NCBI RefSeq assembly: GCF_027497235.1
Contig: NZ_CP114902.1
Coordinates: 3,361,501 to 3,425,500, forward strand
Length of the DNA: 64,000 nt
Direction of reading: 5' to 3'
Source: Micromonospora sp. WMMD1128
GTDB taxonomy: Bacteria > Actinomycetota > Actinomycetes > Mycobacteriales > Micromonosporaceae
Under the pieces are notes generated by a model. The model ran no database searches, was not told the origin of the DNA, and worked only from the letters and a program-made list of their open reading frames with translations. The translations under genes were made by a program, and so were the position numbers. Positions 35,993 through 50,150 of this stretch are shown here, piece after piece (the stretch's first letter is position 1; each line of letters starts with the position of its first letter).

Positions 35993-36505
35993 ATGGAGTT
36001 GCCTCGCGATTTTCCGGTGGTGGAGCGCACCGCGGTACGGGTGGTGGTGCTCGACGCCGCCGACCGGGTGCTGCTGTTCCACACCCGCGACCCGGAACAC
36101 CCCGACCTGGGGGTGTGGTGGGAGCTGCCCGGCGGCGGGCTGGACCCGGGCGAGACGTACCGGGAGGCGGCCGTGCGCGAGCTGCGCGAGGAGACCGGCA
36201 TCGTGGTGGCGGCGGACGACATCGGCGCGCCCAGCTGGCGGCGACGCGCCAGTTTCCGGCACCGGCAGCGGCGGCACCTCCAGGACGAGGTGGTGGTGCC
36301 GGTGCGGCTGCCCAGGCCCGGTCCGGAGGTGGACGGGGCGTACCGGCTGGACTACGAGGTGGAGGACTATTTCGGGTTCCGCTGGTGGCCGCTTGCCGAG
36401 GTGCTCGCCGACCGACCGCGCTGCTACCCCGGTCGCCTGCCGGAGCTGCTGCCGGCGTTCCTCGCCGGCGAGGAGATCGACGAGCCGTTCGAGCTGTGGT
36501 CCTGA
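35993..36505 (+). CDS. NUDIX hydrolase
   Basis: 170 aa. Complete Nudix box: GGGLDPGETYREAAVRELREETGI (G-x5-E-x7-REUxEExGU). Preceded by AVRVVVLDAADRVLLFHTRDPEHPDLGVWWELPG. Cleaves a nucleoside-diphosphate-linked substrate, not identifiable here. ATG 35993 appears leaderless. The serpin-like gene follows after 40 bp. Confidence 0.93.
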   Translation: MELPRDFPVVERTAVRVVVLDAADRVLLFHTRDPEHPDLGVWWELPGGGLDPGETYREAAVRELREETGIVVAADDIGAPSWRRRASFRHRQRRHLQDEVVVPVRLPRPGPEVDGAYRLDYEVEDYFGFRWWPLAEVLADRPRCYPGRLPELLPAFLAGEEIDEPFELWS

Positions 36506-36545
36506 CCGGCGTGCCGGTGGGCGCGTCAGCGGGCAGAGTGGAGCG

Positions 36546-37763
36546 GTGACTCCTCTCCACGCCCCCCTGGCCCACTACGCCGAGCGGCTGCACCGCGCCG
36601 CCGGTGACACCCACCACGTCGCCTCGCCGCTCGGCGCCTGGCTGCTGCTGGCGCTGACCGGCCCGGCCGCCACCGGACAGGCCCGGTCGGCGCTCGCCGA
36701 AGCGCTCGGCGTCGACCCCGACGACGCCGCCGCGGCGGCCCGGGCGTTGCTCGCCGCGCCGCACCCGATGGTCGCGGCGGCCACCGCGCTGTGGGAACGG
36801 ACGCCGTTCGAGGAGCTGGCCGAGTGGCGGGCCGCCCTCCCCGCGTACACCGAACGGGGCCCGCTGCCCGACCAGGCCGCGCTCGACGCCTGGGCCCGGG
36901 AGCGCACCGGCGGGCTGATCGAGCGGTTCCCGGTCGACGCCGCCCCGGAGACGCTGCTCGTGCTGGCCAGCGCGCTCGCCACGCGCGTGTCCTGGGCCGA
37001 CCCGTTCGAGGTGGCGCCGGGCACGGAACTGGGTGCGGGCAGCGTCTGGGCCGGTCGGCTGCGGCAGGTGCTGCGGACGCCGCCGGTCGGGCACCGTTGC
37101 TGGGTGTCGGTCACCGACCGGGCCGGCGACGTGGCGGTGCACGTGGCGCCGGCCCGGGTGGACGATGACGGGGCGGGGATGCTCGTGGTGTCCGTGGCCG
37201 CCGCGCCGGACGTGCCGGCCGGTGCGGTGCTGGCCGCCGCGTGGAACCTGGCCGGGGCCGCCGCCACCGTCCCGGACGGGCCGGTGCCGGGCCGCCGGTC
37301 GCTGTTCGAGCTGCCGCTGGGCGAGAGCCCGCTGTGGACGGTACGCGAGGAGCCGACCCGCACGTTCGCCCGGGACGGCCGGGAGGAACGCGCCACCGCC
37401 GTGCTGCCCTGCTGGGCGGCGCGGAGCCGACACGACCTCACGGCGCCCGGGTTCGGCTTCGACGCGGCGGCCGGCGCGCTCGGTGAGCTGCTCGGACTGG
37501 TCGAGCCGCCGTTCGCCGCGGCGCAGTCGACGGTGGCGCGGTTCGGCCGATACGGCTTCGAGGCCGCCGCGGTGACCGCGTTCGGGATGGTGGCCGGGCT
37601 GCCGCCGGAGGGCGTCGCCCGCATCGCCGACCTGCGCTTCGGCCACCCGTACGCCGTGGTCGCGGTGGCCACGGACGCCGCCGGCGGCCCCTGGCACGGC
37701 CTTCCGGTCTATTCCGCCTGGGTCACCGACCCGGAGGACGTGCCCGCCGACGAGGCCGGCTGA
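36546..37763 (+). CDS. Divergent serpin-like protein
   Basis: 405 aa, serpin length. SPLGAWLLLALTGPAATGQARSALAEALG matches the serpin N-terminal helices and LVLASALATRVSWADPFEVAPG the conserved s3A region. Near residue 338, YGFEAAAVTAFGMVAGLP resembles the reactive-loop hinge (G-T-E-A-A-A-A-T), with Phe at the usual small P14 site. The C-terminal HPYAVVAVATDAAGGPWHGL and AWVTDP match the closing strands. No signal peptide, so predicted intracellular. GTG 36546 start. Its last 55 bp overlap the convergent DinB gene. Confidence 0.7.
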   Translation: MTPLHAPLAHYAERLHRAAGDTHHVASPLGAWLLLALTGPAATGQARSALAEALGVDPDDAAAAARALLAAPHPMVAAATALWERTPFEELAEWRAALPAYTERGPLPDQAALDAWARERTGGLIERFPVDAAPETLLVLASALATRVSWADPFEVAPGTELGAGSVWAGRLRQVLRTPPVGHRCWVSVTDRAGDVAVHVAPARVDDDGAGMLVVSVAAAPDVPAGAVLAAAWNLAGAAATVPDGPVPGRRSLFELPLGESPLWTVREEPTRTFARDGREERATAVLPCWAARSRHDLTAPGFGFDAAAGALGELLGLVEPPFAAAQSTVARFGRYGFEAAAVTAFGMVAGLPPEGVARIADLRFGHPYAVVAVATDAAGGPWHGLPVYSAWVTDPEDVPADEAG

Positions 37764-38263
37764 CGACCACCGTCGAGGATCTGTTCGCGGAGGATGTCCG
37801 CGTGTCCACAGTGCTGGGCGAGCTCGCGCAGCACGTGCAGATACACCCACCGCAGCGGAAGCGGGCCCCGCCGGTGCCCCCGAACGACGTCGTCCAGCCC
37901 CAGGGCGGACGTGGCCCGGCGGGACGCCTCGCAGGCATCGCGGTGCGCCCGCCGGACGGTGGCGATCGTGTCGTCGGCGTCGAGGAGGAACGACTCCTCC
38001 GAGTTCTCCGGGATGCCGATCTCGGCGCGCGACCGGCACCTGACGGCCTGGTCGAACCAGACCTTCTCCACGAAGGTCGCGTGTTTCACCAGACCCAGCA
38101 GCGTGGTCCGGGAGGCCACCAACGATCGGCGTGTCTGCTCCTCGGTCAGCCCGTCCAGGCAGGCGTTGAGCGCGTACCGGTGCTCGTCGAGGAACGCCTC
38201 GAACTGGGTACGGGCCGGCAGCGCGACGACCCGGTCGGCGAAGGTGGGCGGGAAGGAAGGCAT
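37709..38263 (-). CDS. DinB/DUF664-family protein
   Basis: 184 aa four-helix-bundle protein. FLDEHRYALNACLDGLTEEQTRRSLVASRTTLLGLVKHATFVEKVWF supplies the first metal-site His. LRWVYLHVLRELAQHCGHADILREQI supplies the other two (HxxxH pattern). Members are metal-dependent thiol transferases or related enzymes, often mycothiol- or bacillithiol-linked. ATG 38263 follows a plain ribosome site. It overlaps the serpin-like gene end by 55 bp in tail-to-tail orientation. Confidence 0.88.
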   Translation of the reverse strand: MPSFPPTFADRVVALPARTQFEAFLDEHRYALNACLDGLTEEQTRRSLVASRTTLLGLVKHATFVEKVWFDQAVRCRSRAEIGIPENSEESFLLDADDTIATVRRAHRDACEASRRATSALGLDDVVRGHRRGPLPLRWVYLHVLRELAQHCGHADILREQILDGGRQPASSAGTSSGSVTQAE

Positions 38264-38321
38264 GGGCGAAGCATTCCAGACCGTCGTCCGGCCGAGGGGG
38301 ATCGCCTCGGCGCGATCCGGC

Positions 38322-38379
38322 GTGTTAAAAGGGGGCCCCGCCTCTACCGAAAGCGTTAATAGGGGGCCCCTCCTTGCAC
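38322..38379. repeat. Intergenic palindromic repeat, family 1 copy C
   Basis: GTGTTAAAAGGGGGCCCC, CTCTACCGAAAGCGTTAA and GGGGGCCCCTCCTTGCAC in order. The central 18 nt are identical to copy B. Lies between the DinB promoter side and the SDR stop codon, 1 bp from the latter. Confidence 0.8.
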
Positions 38380-38380
38380 G

Positions 38381-39145
38381 TCAGGGGCGGGGGCCCAGGA
38401 ACAGGCCGCCGCTGGCGTCGATGACCTGGCCGGTGATCCACCGTGCGGCGTCGGAGGCGAGGAACGCGACCACGTCGGCGACGTCGCCGGGGCTGCCCAG
38501 CCGGTCGAGCGCCGTCATGCCGGCGATCAACTCGACCAGGCCGGGTGTCGCGAAGACCGGCCCGTTCGTCGGGGTGCGGGTGGCGCCGGGCGCGACCGCG
38601 TTCACCGTGACGCCCCGGGCGCCGAGCTGGTTGGCCAGGGTCCGGGTCATCGTCTCGACCGCGCCCTTGGTCATGGCGAACGAGGTCTGGGTGGCGTTCG
38701 CCATCCGGGTCGCCACGGACGAGAGGGTGATGATCCGGCCGCCGTCGCGGAGCAGGGGCAACGCCCGTTCGATGATGAAGTACGGCGCCCGCACGTTGAC
38801 CGCGAACAGGTGGTCGAACGCGGCTCGCGTGGTGGCGCCGAGCGGACCGGCGGGTGGCGCCGCCGCGTTGTTGACCAGGATGTCGAGCGGTTGCCCGGCC
38901 AGGTGCTCCTGGACGCCCGCGAACAGCGTCTCGACGTCGCCGTCCACGCCCAGTTCCGCGCCGACGGGGTACGCGGCGCCGCCGGCCCGGGTGATCCGGT
39001 CGACCGTCTCCGTCGCGCCGCCCGCGCCGGTGCCGTGGTGGGCGATGACGACCGCGCCCCGCGCCGCCAGCCGGACCGCGATGGCCTGCCCGATGCCGCG
39101 CGAGGCGCCCGTGACGAGCGCCGTCCTGCCGATCAGATCGTTCAT
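38381..39145 (-). CDS. SDR-family oxidoreductase with Phe in place of catalytic Tyr
   Basis: 254 aa. NAD(P)-binding TGASRGIGQAIAVRLAARG, NNAA and the catalytic Ser segment ITLSSVATR are normal. The YxxxK motif reads FAMTK (F156, K160), so the proton-donating Tyr is missing. The C-terminal APGATRTPTNGP and SGGLFLGP are standard. ATG 39145. Divergent from a TetR gene, with a dyad operator between them, so probably its regulated target. Either non-enzymatic or with altered chemistry. Confidence 0.9.
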   Translation of the reverse strand: MNDLIGRTALVTGASRGIGQAIAVRLAARGAVVIAHHGTGAGGATETVDRITRAGGAAYPVGAELGVDGDVETLFAGVQEHLAGQPLDILVNNAAAPPAGPLGATTRAAFDHLFAVNVRAPYFIIERALPLLRDGGRIITLSSVATRMANATQTSFAMTKGAVETMTRTLANQLGARGVTVNAVAPGATRTPTNGPVFATPGLVELIAGMTALDRLGSPGDVADVVAFLASDAARWITGQVIDASGGLFLGPRP

Positions 39146-39169
39146 GATGTTAGCCGCTCCCAAACTGCT

Positions 39170-39194
39170 AGTCACTACCAGCCTGATAGTGTCT
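39170..39194. promoter_or_regulatory. TetR operator dyad overlapping the tetR -10 box
   Basis: A 25-bp imperfect palindrome centred at 39182: AGTCACTACCAG and CCTGATAGTGTCT with CACTA-N-CAG half-sites. TAGTGT inside the right half ends 7 nt before the TetR ATG, so repressor binding would block its own leaderless promoter and the divergent SDR promoter. Confidence 0.65.
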
Positions 39195-39199
39195 ACCAG

Positions 39200-39865
39200 A
39201 TGGACGGGCGGCACTCCACACTGCGGGAGCAACGACGGGCCGAGACGCAGCGCATGATCCAGGCGCACGCGGTGCGGTTGTTCGTCGAGCGCGGGTATGA
39301 CGGCACGACCGTGAACGACGTCGCCGAGGCGGCGGGCGTGTCACCGATGACGGTCTACCGGCACTTCCCGACGAAGGAGGATCTCGTGCTGCTCGACCAG
39401 AACGGTCCGCTTGTCGCCGAGCGGATCGCCGCGACGCCGGCCGGGCAACCACTGGTGCGCCGCATCGGCGCCGCGCTCGTCGACTCGGCACGCACGCTGA
39501 CCGAGGGTGACGACAGGTTCCTGCTGGCCCGCCTGCGGCTGATGATCTCGACGCCCGCCCTGCGCGCCCGGCACCTGGACAACCACCACCTGCTGCAACA
39601 GGCCATCGTGAACGGCCTCGGGGGCGACAACGACGGCCCGGAGGCGGCCTTCCACGCGGCGGCGGCGGCCAGCGCCTGCCTGGCCGCCATGCACACCGCG
39701 CTGGTCCGGTGGGCGGAGGATGACGGCCGCGACGACCTGGGCGACCTGATCACGCAGGCGTTCGCGGCGGCCTTCGGCGACCAGGCCGAGGCTCCAGGTC
39801 AAAGCGGCGCGGCAGCCGGATCGCGGCGCCGCCGAGCGACCGGAGGGACGCCGGCACACCCGTGA
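39200..39865 (+). CDS. TetR-family repressor
   Basis: 221 aa. N-terminal HTH: AETQRMIQAHAVRLFVERGYDGTTVNDVAEAAGVSPMTVYRHFPTKEDLVL. The C-terminal helical ligand domain is unassigned, with a basic low-complexity tail. ATG 39200 appears leaderless behind a TAGTGT box lying inside the operator. Expected to repress itself and the adjacent SDR gene. Ligand unknown. Confidence 0.93.
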   Translation: MDGRHSTLREQRRAETQRMIQAHAVRLFVERGYDGTTVNDVAEAAGVSPMTVYRHFPTKEDLVLLDQNGPLVAERIAATPAGQPLVRRIGAALVDSARTLTEGDDRFLLARLRLMISTPALRARHLDNHHLLQQAIVNGLGGDNDGPEAAFHAAAAASACLAAMHTALVRWAEDDGRDDLGDLITQAFAAAFGDQAEAPGQSGAAAGSRRRRATGGTPAHP

Positions 39866-39941
39866 GCGACGGGACCGCGACGGGCCCGGCATGAGCGGAG
39901 CGCGACGGTAGACCGCCGGTGTTGGTGGGAGCCCGCTCGGC

Positions 39942-40226
39942 TCAGGACGTCGCCGCCCGCGGGCCGTACCGTTCGGCCGCGCGCGCCTTCGCCTTCGCGG
40001 CCTCCACCTCACGGTCCCGGGACGGCGCCTTCGTCACGAGCTGGTCCAGCAGCGTCCGGGTGGCCGCGGTGACCGCGCGGACCGCCTCGTCGAACGCCTT
40101 CTCGTTGGCCGTGGACGGCCGGGTCGCGCCGCTGACCTTGCGCACATATTGCAGGGCGGCGGCTTCGATCTCGTCGTCGGTGGCGGGCGGCTCGAAGTTG
40201 TGGAGCACGCGAATGTTGCGGCACAT
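39942..40226 (-). CDS. DUF2277 protein
   Basis: 94 aa. MCRNIRVLHNFEPPATDDEIEAAALQYVRKVSG is the family signature. Then NEKAFDEAVRAVTAATRTLLDQLV, and a charged tail. Function unknown; widespread in actinobacteria and plants. It is the last ordinary gene before the biosynthetic cluster and points the same way, 142 bp downstream of the cluster end. Confidence 0.9.
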   Translation of the reverse strand: MCRNIRVLHNFEPPATDDEIEAAALQYVRKVSGATRPSTANEKAFDEAVRAVTAATRTLLDQLVTKAPSRDREVEAAKAKARAAERYGPRAATS

Positions 40227-40287
40227 GCCCCCACCATGCCACCCGGGTCCGACACCCGCACCGACCGGCGCGTCGAACGGCCGCCGC

Positions 40288-40368
40288 GGTTGCTTGATCG
40301 ACTCCAGGTCGCCGAAGTGGCGGGGTCAGGCATGCCAGGACACCGCCACCTCGGCGAGGTGGAGTGGA

Positions 40369-40378
<10 letters not shown>
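40288..40378. repeat. Family 2 repeat: 91-bp imperfect hairpin at the end of the biosynthetic cluster
   Basis: Exact 12-bp ends GGTTGCTTGATC and GATCAAGCAACC. The adjoining 24 nt on each side also pair imperfectly (GACTCCAGGTCGCCGAAGTG against its mate). It resembles the copies at 15424-15544. The right arm contains the TGA stop of the terminal NRPS gene, so it may also act as the cluster terminator. Confidence 0.75.
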
Positions 40379-45875
<5,497 letters not shown>

Positions 45876-45879
<4 letters not shown>

Positions 45880-48800
45880 GAGTGGGTGTCCTCTTCCGCC
45901 GCGAGCAGCGCGGCGACCTCGGTGTCGGAGAGCCCGTCGAGTTCGGCGGCGATCAGCGCTTCGATCTGGGCGGCGAGGTTCGCCACCACGGGGCTGCCGA
46001 ACAGCGCCCGCATGGGCAGCTCGACGTCCACCTCGGCCCGGATCCGGGCCATCGCCCGCATGCCGCGCAGCGAGTTGCCGCCGAGGGCGAAGAAGTCGTC
46101 GAGCGCGCCGACCTTCTCCACCTGGAGGATGTCCGCGTACACCTCGGCGACCAGGGCCTCGGCCTCGGTGCGCGGCGCGACGTAGCTGTCCCGCGTCGAC
46201 TCGCCGGCCGCCGGGGCGGGCAGCGCGGCCCGGTCCAGCTTGCCGTTGGGGGTCAGCGGCAGCGCGTCGAGGCGGACCAGGGCGGCCGGCACCAGGTGCG
46301 CCGGCAGTTCCCGGGCCAGCTCGGCGCGGACCGAGTCCTCCCGGGCCGGCCCGACGACGTACCCGACGAGCGTCGGCTCGCCGCCGTCGGCGCGGACCGC
46401 CGCGGCGGCGGCCCGCACGTCCGGGTGGGCGAGCAGCGCGGCCTCGACCTCGCCCAGCTCGATCCGCATGCCGCGCACCTTGACCTGCTCGTCGCGGCGG
46501 CCCAGGTAGTCGAGCGTGCCGTCGGGACGCCGGCGGGCCAGGTCGCCGGTGGCGTACATCCGGGCGCCGGGCGGGCCGTACGGGCAGGGCAGGAACCGCC
46601 CGGCGGTCAGGCCGGGCCGGTCGTGGTAGCCGCGGGCGAGCTGAACGCCGGTGACGTACAGCTCGCCGACCACGCCCGGCGGCACCGGCTGGAGGGCGCC
46701 GTCGAGCAGCAGCGCGCCGGTGTTCGGCGCGGGCGTGCCGATCGGCACCGGCCCCGGGGGCAGCGGCGCGCCGGGGGCGATCCGGGCCGTGACGCAGCCG
46801 ACGGTGGCCTCGGTCGGGCCGTACTCGTTGGTCACCGCCACCTCGGGGTGCGCGGCCCGCCAGCCGGCGAGCTGCTCGCCGGTCAGCGCCTCGCCGCCGA
46901 TCACCAGGTCGGCGGTGGGTGACAGGTCGGCGTCGAGCAGCGGCAGGTGGCTCGGGGTGACCTTGAGGAAGGACGGCCGGCCGCCGGCCCGGGCGTCCGG
47001 CGAGTCGATCGCGGCCAGCCGCACCGTGCCGCCGGCGGTGAGCGTGCCGAGCAGGCCGGTGACGGTGAGGTCGAACGACACCGGCGAGTGCAGCAGCGCC
47101 ACCCCGGCCAGGCCCGGGTAGGCCGCCCGGGCCCAGGCCAGGTAGGCGGTCACCGCGCGGTGCTCCACCACCACGCCCTTGGGACGGCCGGTCGAGCCGG
47201 AGGTGTGCAGCACGTACGCCGGGTGCTCCGGGCGCAGCGGGGCGACCCGGTCGGCGTCGGTGAGGTCGTCGTCGGGCTGGTCCGCGCCGACCTCACCGTC
47301 GAGCACCAGCGCGTCGCCGGACGCCAGCGCGGCGGTGTCCGGCATGGCCACCACGAGCGTCGGGGTGGCGTCCGCCAGCAGGTAGGAGATCCGCGCGGCC
47401 GGGTAGGCGGGGTCCACCGGCACGTACGCGGCGCCGGACTTCAGCACCGCGAGCAGCGCCACCACCAGCTCGCAGGAGCGGGGCAGGACCAGCGCGACCC
47501 GGGTCTCCGGGCCGGCACCGCGGGCCACCAGCAGCCGGGCCAGCCGGTTCGCGGCGGTGTCCAGCTCGGCGTAGCTGAGCGTCGCCCCGTCGCAGACCAG
47601 CGCCGGGGCGTCCGGGGTGGCAGCGACCTGCCGCCGCACCTCGTCGACCACGGTGGTCACCGGCGTGTCCCGCGCGTCGCCGGTCGAGGCGTCGAGCGCC
47701 CGGTCCCGCTCGTCGTCGGTGAGCAGCGGCAGCGCGCCGACCGTCCGGTCCGGCCCGGCCACCGCGGCGTCGAGCAGCCGCACGTAGCGTCGCGCCACCG
47801 TCTCCGCGCTCGCCCGGTCGAACAGCGCGGTCCGGTAGACCAGGCGGCACTCGCCGGCGGTGATGTCGAAGGCCAGGTCGTCCTTGGTGGTGCCCAGCTC
47901 CGCCGGGTCGAGGCCGGAGTCCGGGATCCAGTTCAGCGCGGTCTGGAAGATCGGCTGCACCGACGGGTCCCGCTGCGGGGCCACCGCCTCGACGATCTTC
48001 TGGAACGGGGTGCCGCCGTGGTCCATGGCGTCGAGCAGGCCGTTGCGGACCCGGCCGAGCAGGTCGGCGAAGGTCGGGTCGCCGGAGACGTCGCAGCGCA
48101 GCGCCACCGGGTTGACGAACATGCCGATCAGCGGCGCCAGCTCGGGGTTGTCGCGGCCCGCGGTGGAGACGCCGACCACCACGTCCGTGTCGCCGGAGAT
48201 CCGGGACAGCAGCGCCGCGAAACCCGCCAGCAGCACCATGTACGGCGTGGCCTGCGCGCCGACCGCCAGCGCGCCGACCCGGTCGAGCAGCCCGTCGGGC
48301 AGCGCGAAGCGCACCTCGTCGCCGGCGAACCCGAGCTGGGCCGGGCGGGGCCGGTCCAGCGGCAGTCCGGTGACCGGTGGCGCGCCGGCCAGGTGACCGG
48401 TCCAGAACGCGAGTTGCCGGTCCAGTTCGTCGCCGGCGAGCTGCTGGCGCTGCCACACCGCGAAGTCGGCGTACTGGATGGGCAGTTCCGGCACGGCGGG
48501 CCCGGCCGCGCTGAACGCGGCCAGCTCGGCGTGGAACAGCACCGCCGAGTGGCTGTCGAAGACGGCGTGGTGCACCACGAAGAGCAACCGCCGGGTGTCG
48601 CCGAGGTCGACCAGGCGGGCACGCCACAGCGGCGGCGCGTCAAGCGGGATCGGGGTGCGGGCCAGCTCGGTCCGGAGCCGCTCGAAGGCGGCCAGCCGAT
48701 CGCCGGCGGGCAGGTGGCTCAGGTCGGTGGTGGGCAGCGTGAGCGGCTCGTGGGCGCGTACCACCTGCACCAGCGCGCCGTCGTCGACCCGCAGGTGGGT

Positions 48801-48983
48801 GCGGAGCGCCTCGTGCCGGGCCACCACCCGGTCCAGCGCAGCGACGGCCGCCGCGGCGTCCGTCCCGGCCGGGACGGTCCACGGGACGGAGATGTTGAAC
48901 ACCGGCGAACCCGCGTCGAGCTGGTTGGCCATCCACACCCGTTCCTGGGCGTACGAGGCCGGGAACGTCCACTCCTGGCTCAT
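45876..48983 (-). CDS. NRPS module C-A(Asn)-T
   Basis: 1035 aa. C domain (about 5-435) with HHAVFDS, the last Gly of HHxxxDG being Ser. A domain (about 455-935) with [12 protein letters not shown] and SFDLTVTG; specificity residues read DLTKVGEVGK, an asparagine code. T domain has LGGNSL (Ser about 970). It ends with an acidic helical tail that may dock to the next protein. ATG 48983 overlaps the MbtH stop (ATGA), and the TGA overlaps the ATG of the terminal NRPS. Adjacent oxygenase suggests a hydroxylated Asn residue. Confidence 0.94.
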
Positions 48984-49168
48984 GAGAGCCCCTCGCGCAC
49001 CGAGCGTGGGCGCATGTCGGTCCAGACCTCGTCGACGTGGGCCAGGCACTCGTCGCGGCTGCCGGCGAAGCCGGTGTCGTGCCAGCCGGCGGGCAGGTCC
49101 CGGTCGGCCGACCAGATCGAGTACTGCTCCTCGTCGTTGCGGACGACCAGAAATCGGGGTTCGGCCAT
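48980..49168 (-). CDS. MbtH-like protein
   Basis: 62 aa, the usual size. [44 protein letters not shown] carries the conserved SxWP-type and [16 protein letters not shown] blocks. MbtH proteins bind and activate A domains. Overlaps the next NRPS gene by 4 bp and follows the oxygenase gene by 1 bp. Confidence 0.96.
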   Translation of the reverse strand: MAEPRFLVVRNDEEQYSIWSADRDLPAGWHDTGFAGSRDECLAHVDEVWTDMRPRSVREGLS

Positions 49169-49169
49169 G

Positions 49170-50123
49170 TCAGTTCGCTCCAGCGGTGTCGGGGGTGTAC
49201 GCCTCGGCCATCGCCACGGCGATCTTTCGCGGGCCGGTGAACGGCTCCCGGCCGTGCGCGGCGGTCATGTTGTCGACCACGAGCACGTCGTCGCGCTGGT
49301 AGTCGAAGCGGACCGTGGCCGCCCGGTAGGCGGCACGCAGGTGGTCCATGACGTCGGCGGGGATCTCGCCGCCGTCGCCGTAGTAGGTGTTCGACGGCAG
49401 CCCGTCGGCGCCGAACATGGCCAGCAGGCCCTCCTGGTAGTCCGCCGGCAGCGTGCTGAGGTGGAAGAACGTGGCGTGGTTGAACCAGCGCGGGGTGTCC
49501 GACCCGGGCCGGTGGTGCACCACGTCGCGTACCGCGCGGGTCCGCAGGCCGTCCGCGCCGACCCACTCCACGGTGATGCCGTTCGCCGCCGCGTACGCCT
49601 CGACGTCGGTGCGGCTCTCGGTGTTGAACACCTCCTGCCAGCGGGTGCCGAAGTCGCCGTGGAAGTTGCGGACCAGCATCCAGCGACGCCTGACGAACTC
49701 CTCCCGCACCGCGGGGTCGATCAGCTCGTACACCCGGCGCACGTCGGCGAGCGGGGTGGCGCCGCGCGTCTGCGGCGGGGTGATGCAGTAGAAGAACAGC
49801 GTCAGCGGCCAGCGCGCCTGGTAGGAGTTCTCGTTGTGCAGGAAGATCTCCTCGTCCGGCGGGTAGTCGGTCGAGGTGTAGACCCGTCCGGAGATGGAGT
49901 GCCGGGGCGAGGAACGCTCGGTGTAGGTCAACGGCTCGCCGGCAAGCGCGCGCACGGCGGCGTCGAAGCCGTCCACCCCGCCGACGTCGAACCCGCGGAA
50001 CAGCAGCCCGCCGTGGGCGACGAGGGTGTCCCGCAGCTCGGCGCGGCGGGCCGCGATGAGGTCGGTGAGCGCCCGACCGTCGTTCGCCACGACCACCGGG
50101 AGCGTGGCGGTTGTCTCGCTCAT
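49170..50123 (-). CDS. TauD/SyrP-like Fe(II)/2-oxoglutarate oxygenase
   Basis: 317 aa. The iron triad is H96-x-E98 in FLHNENSYQ and H290 in MTAAHGREPF, with R299 (GPRK) for 2-oxoglutarate. HxE instead of HxD, together with TPLADVRRVYELI, is typical of amino-acid hydroxylases in NRPS clusters (SyrP, AsnO, VioC types). Lies directly before MbtH and the Asn module, so beta-hydroxylation of Asn, free or carrier-bound, is the best guess. ATG 50123. Confidence 0.9.
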   Translation of the reverse strand: MSETTATLPVVVANDGRALTDLIAARRAELRDTLVAHGGLLFRGFDVGGVDGFDAAVRALAGEPLTYTERSSPRHSISGRVYTSTDYPPDEEIFLHNENSYQARWPLTLFFYCITPPQTRGATPLADVRRVYELIDPAVREEFVRRRWMLVRNFHGDFGTRWQEVFNTESRTDVEAYAAANGITVEWVGADGLRTRAVRDVVHHRPGSDTPRWFNHATFFHLSTLPADYQEGLLAMFGADGLPSNTYYGDGGEIPADVMDHLRAAYRAATVRFDYQRDDVLVVDNMTAAHGREPFTGPRKIAVAMAEAYTPDTAGAN

Positions 50124-50150
50124 GATGCGGTGTCTCCTTGTCGGGTCGGG

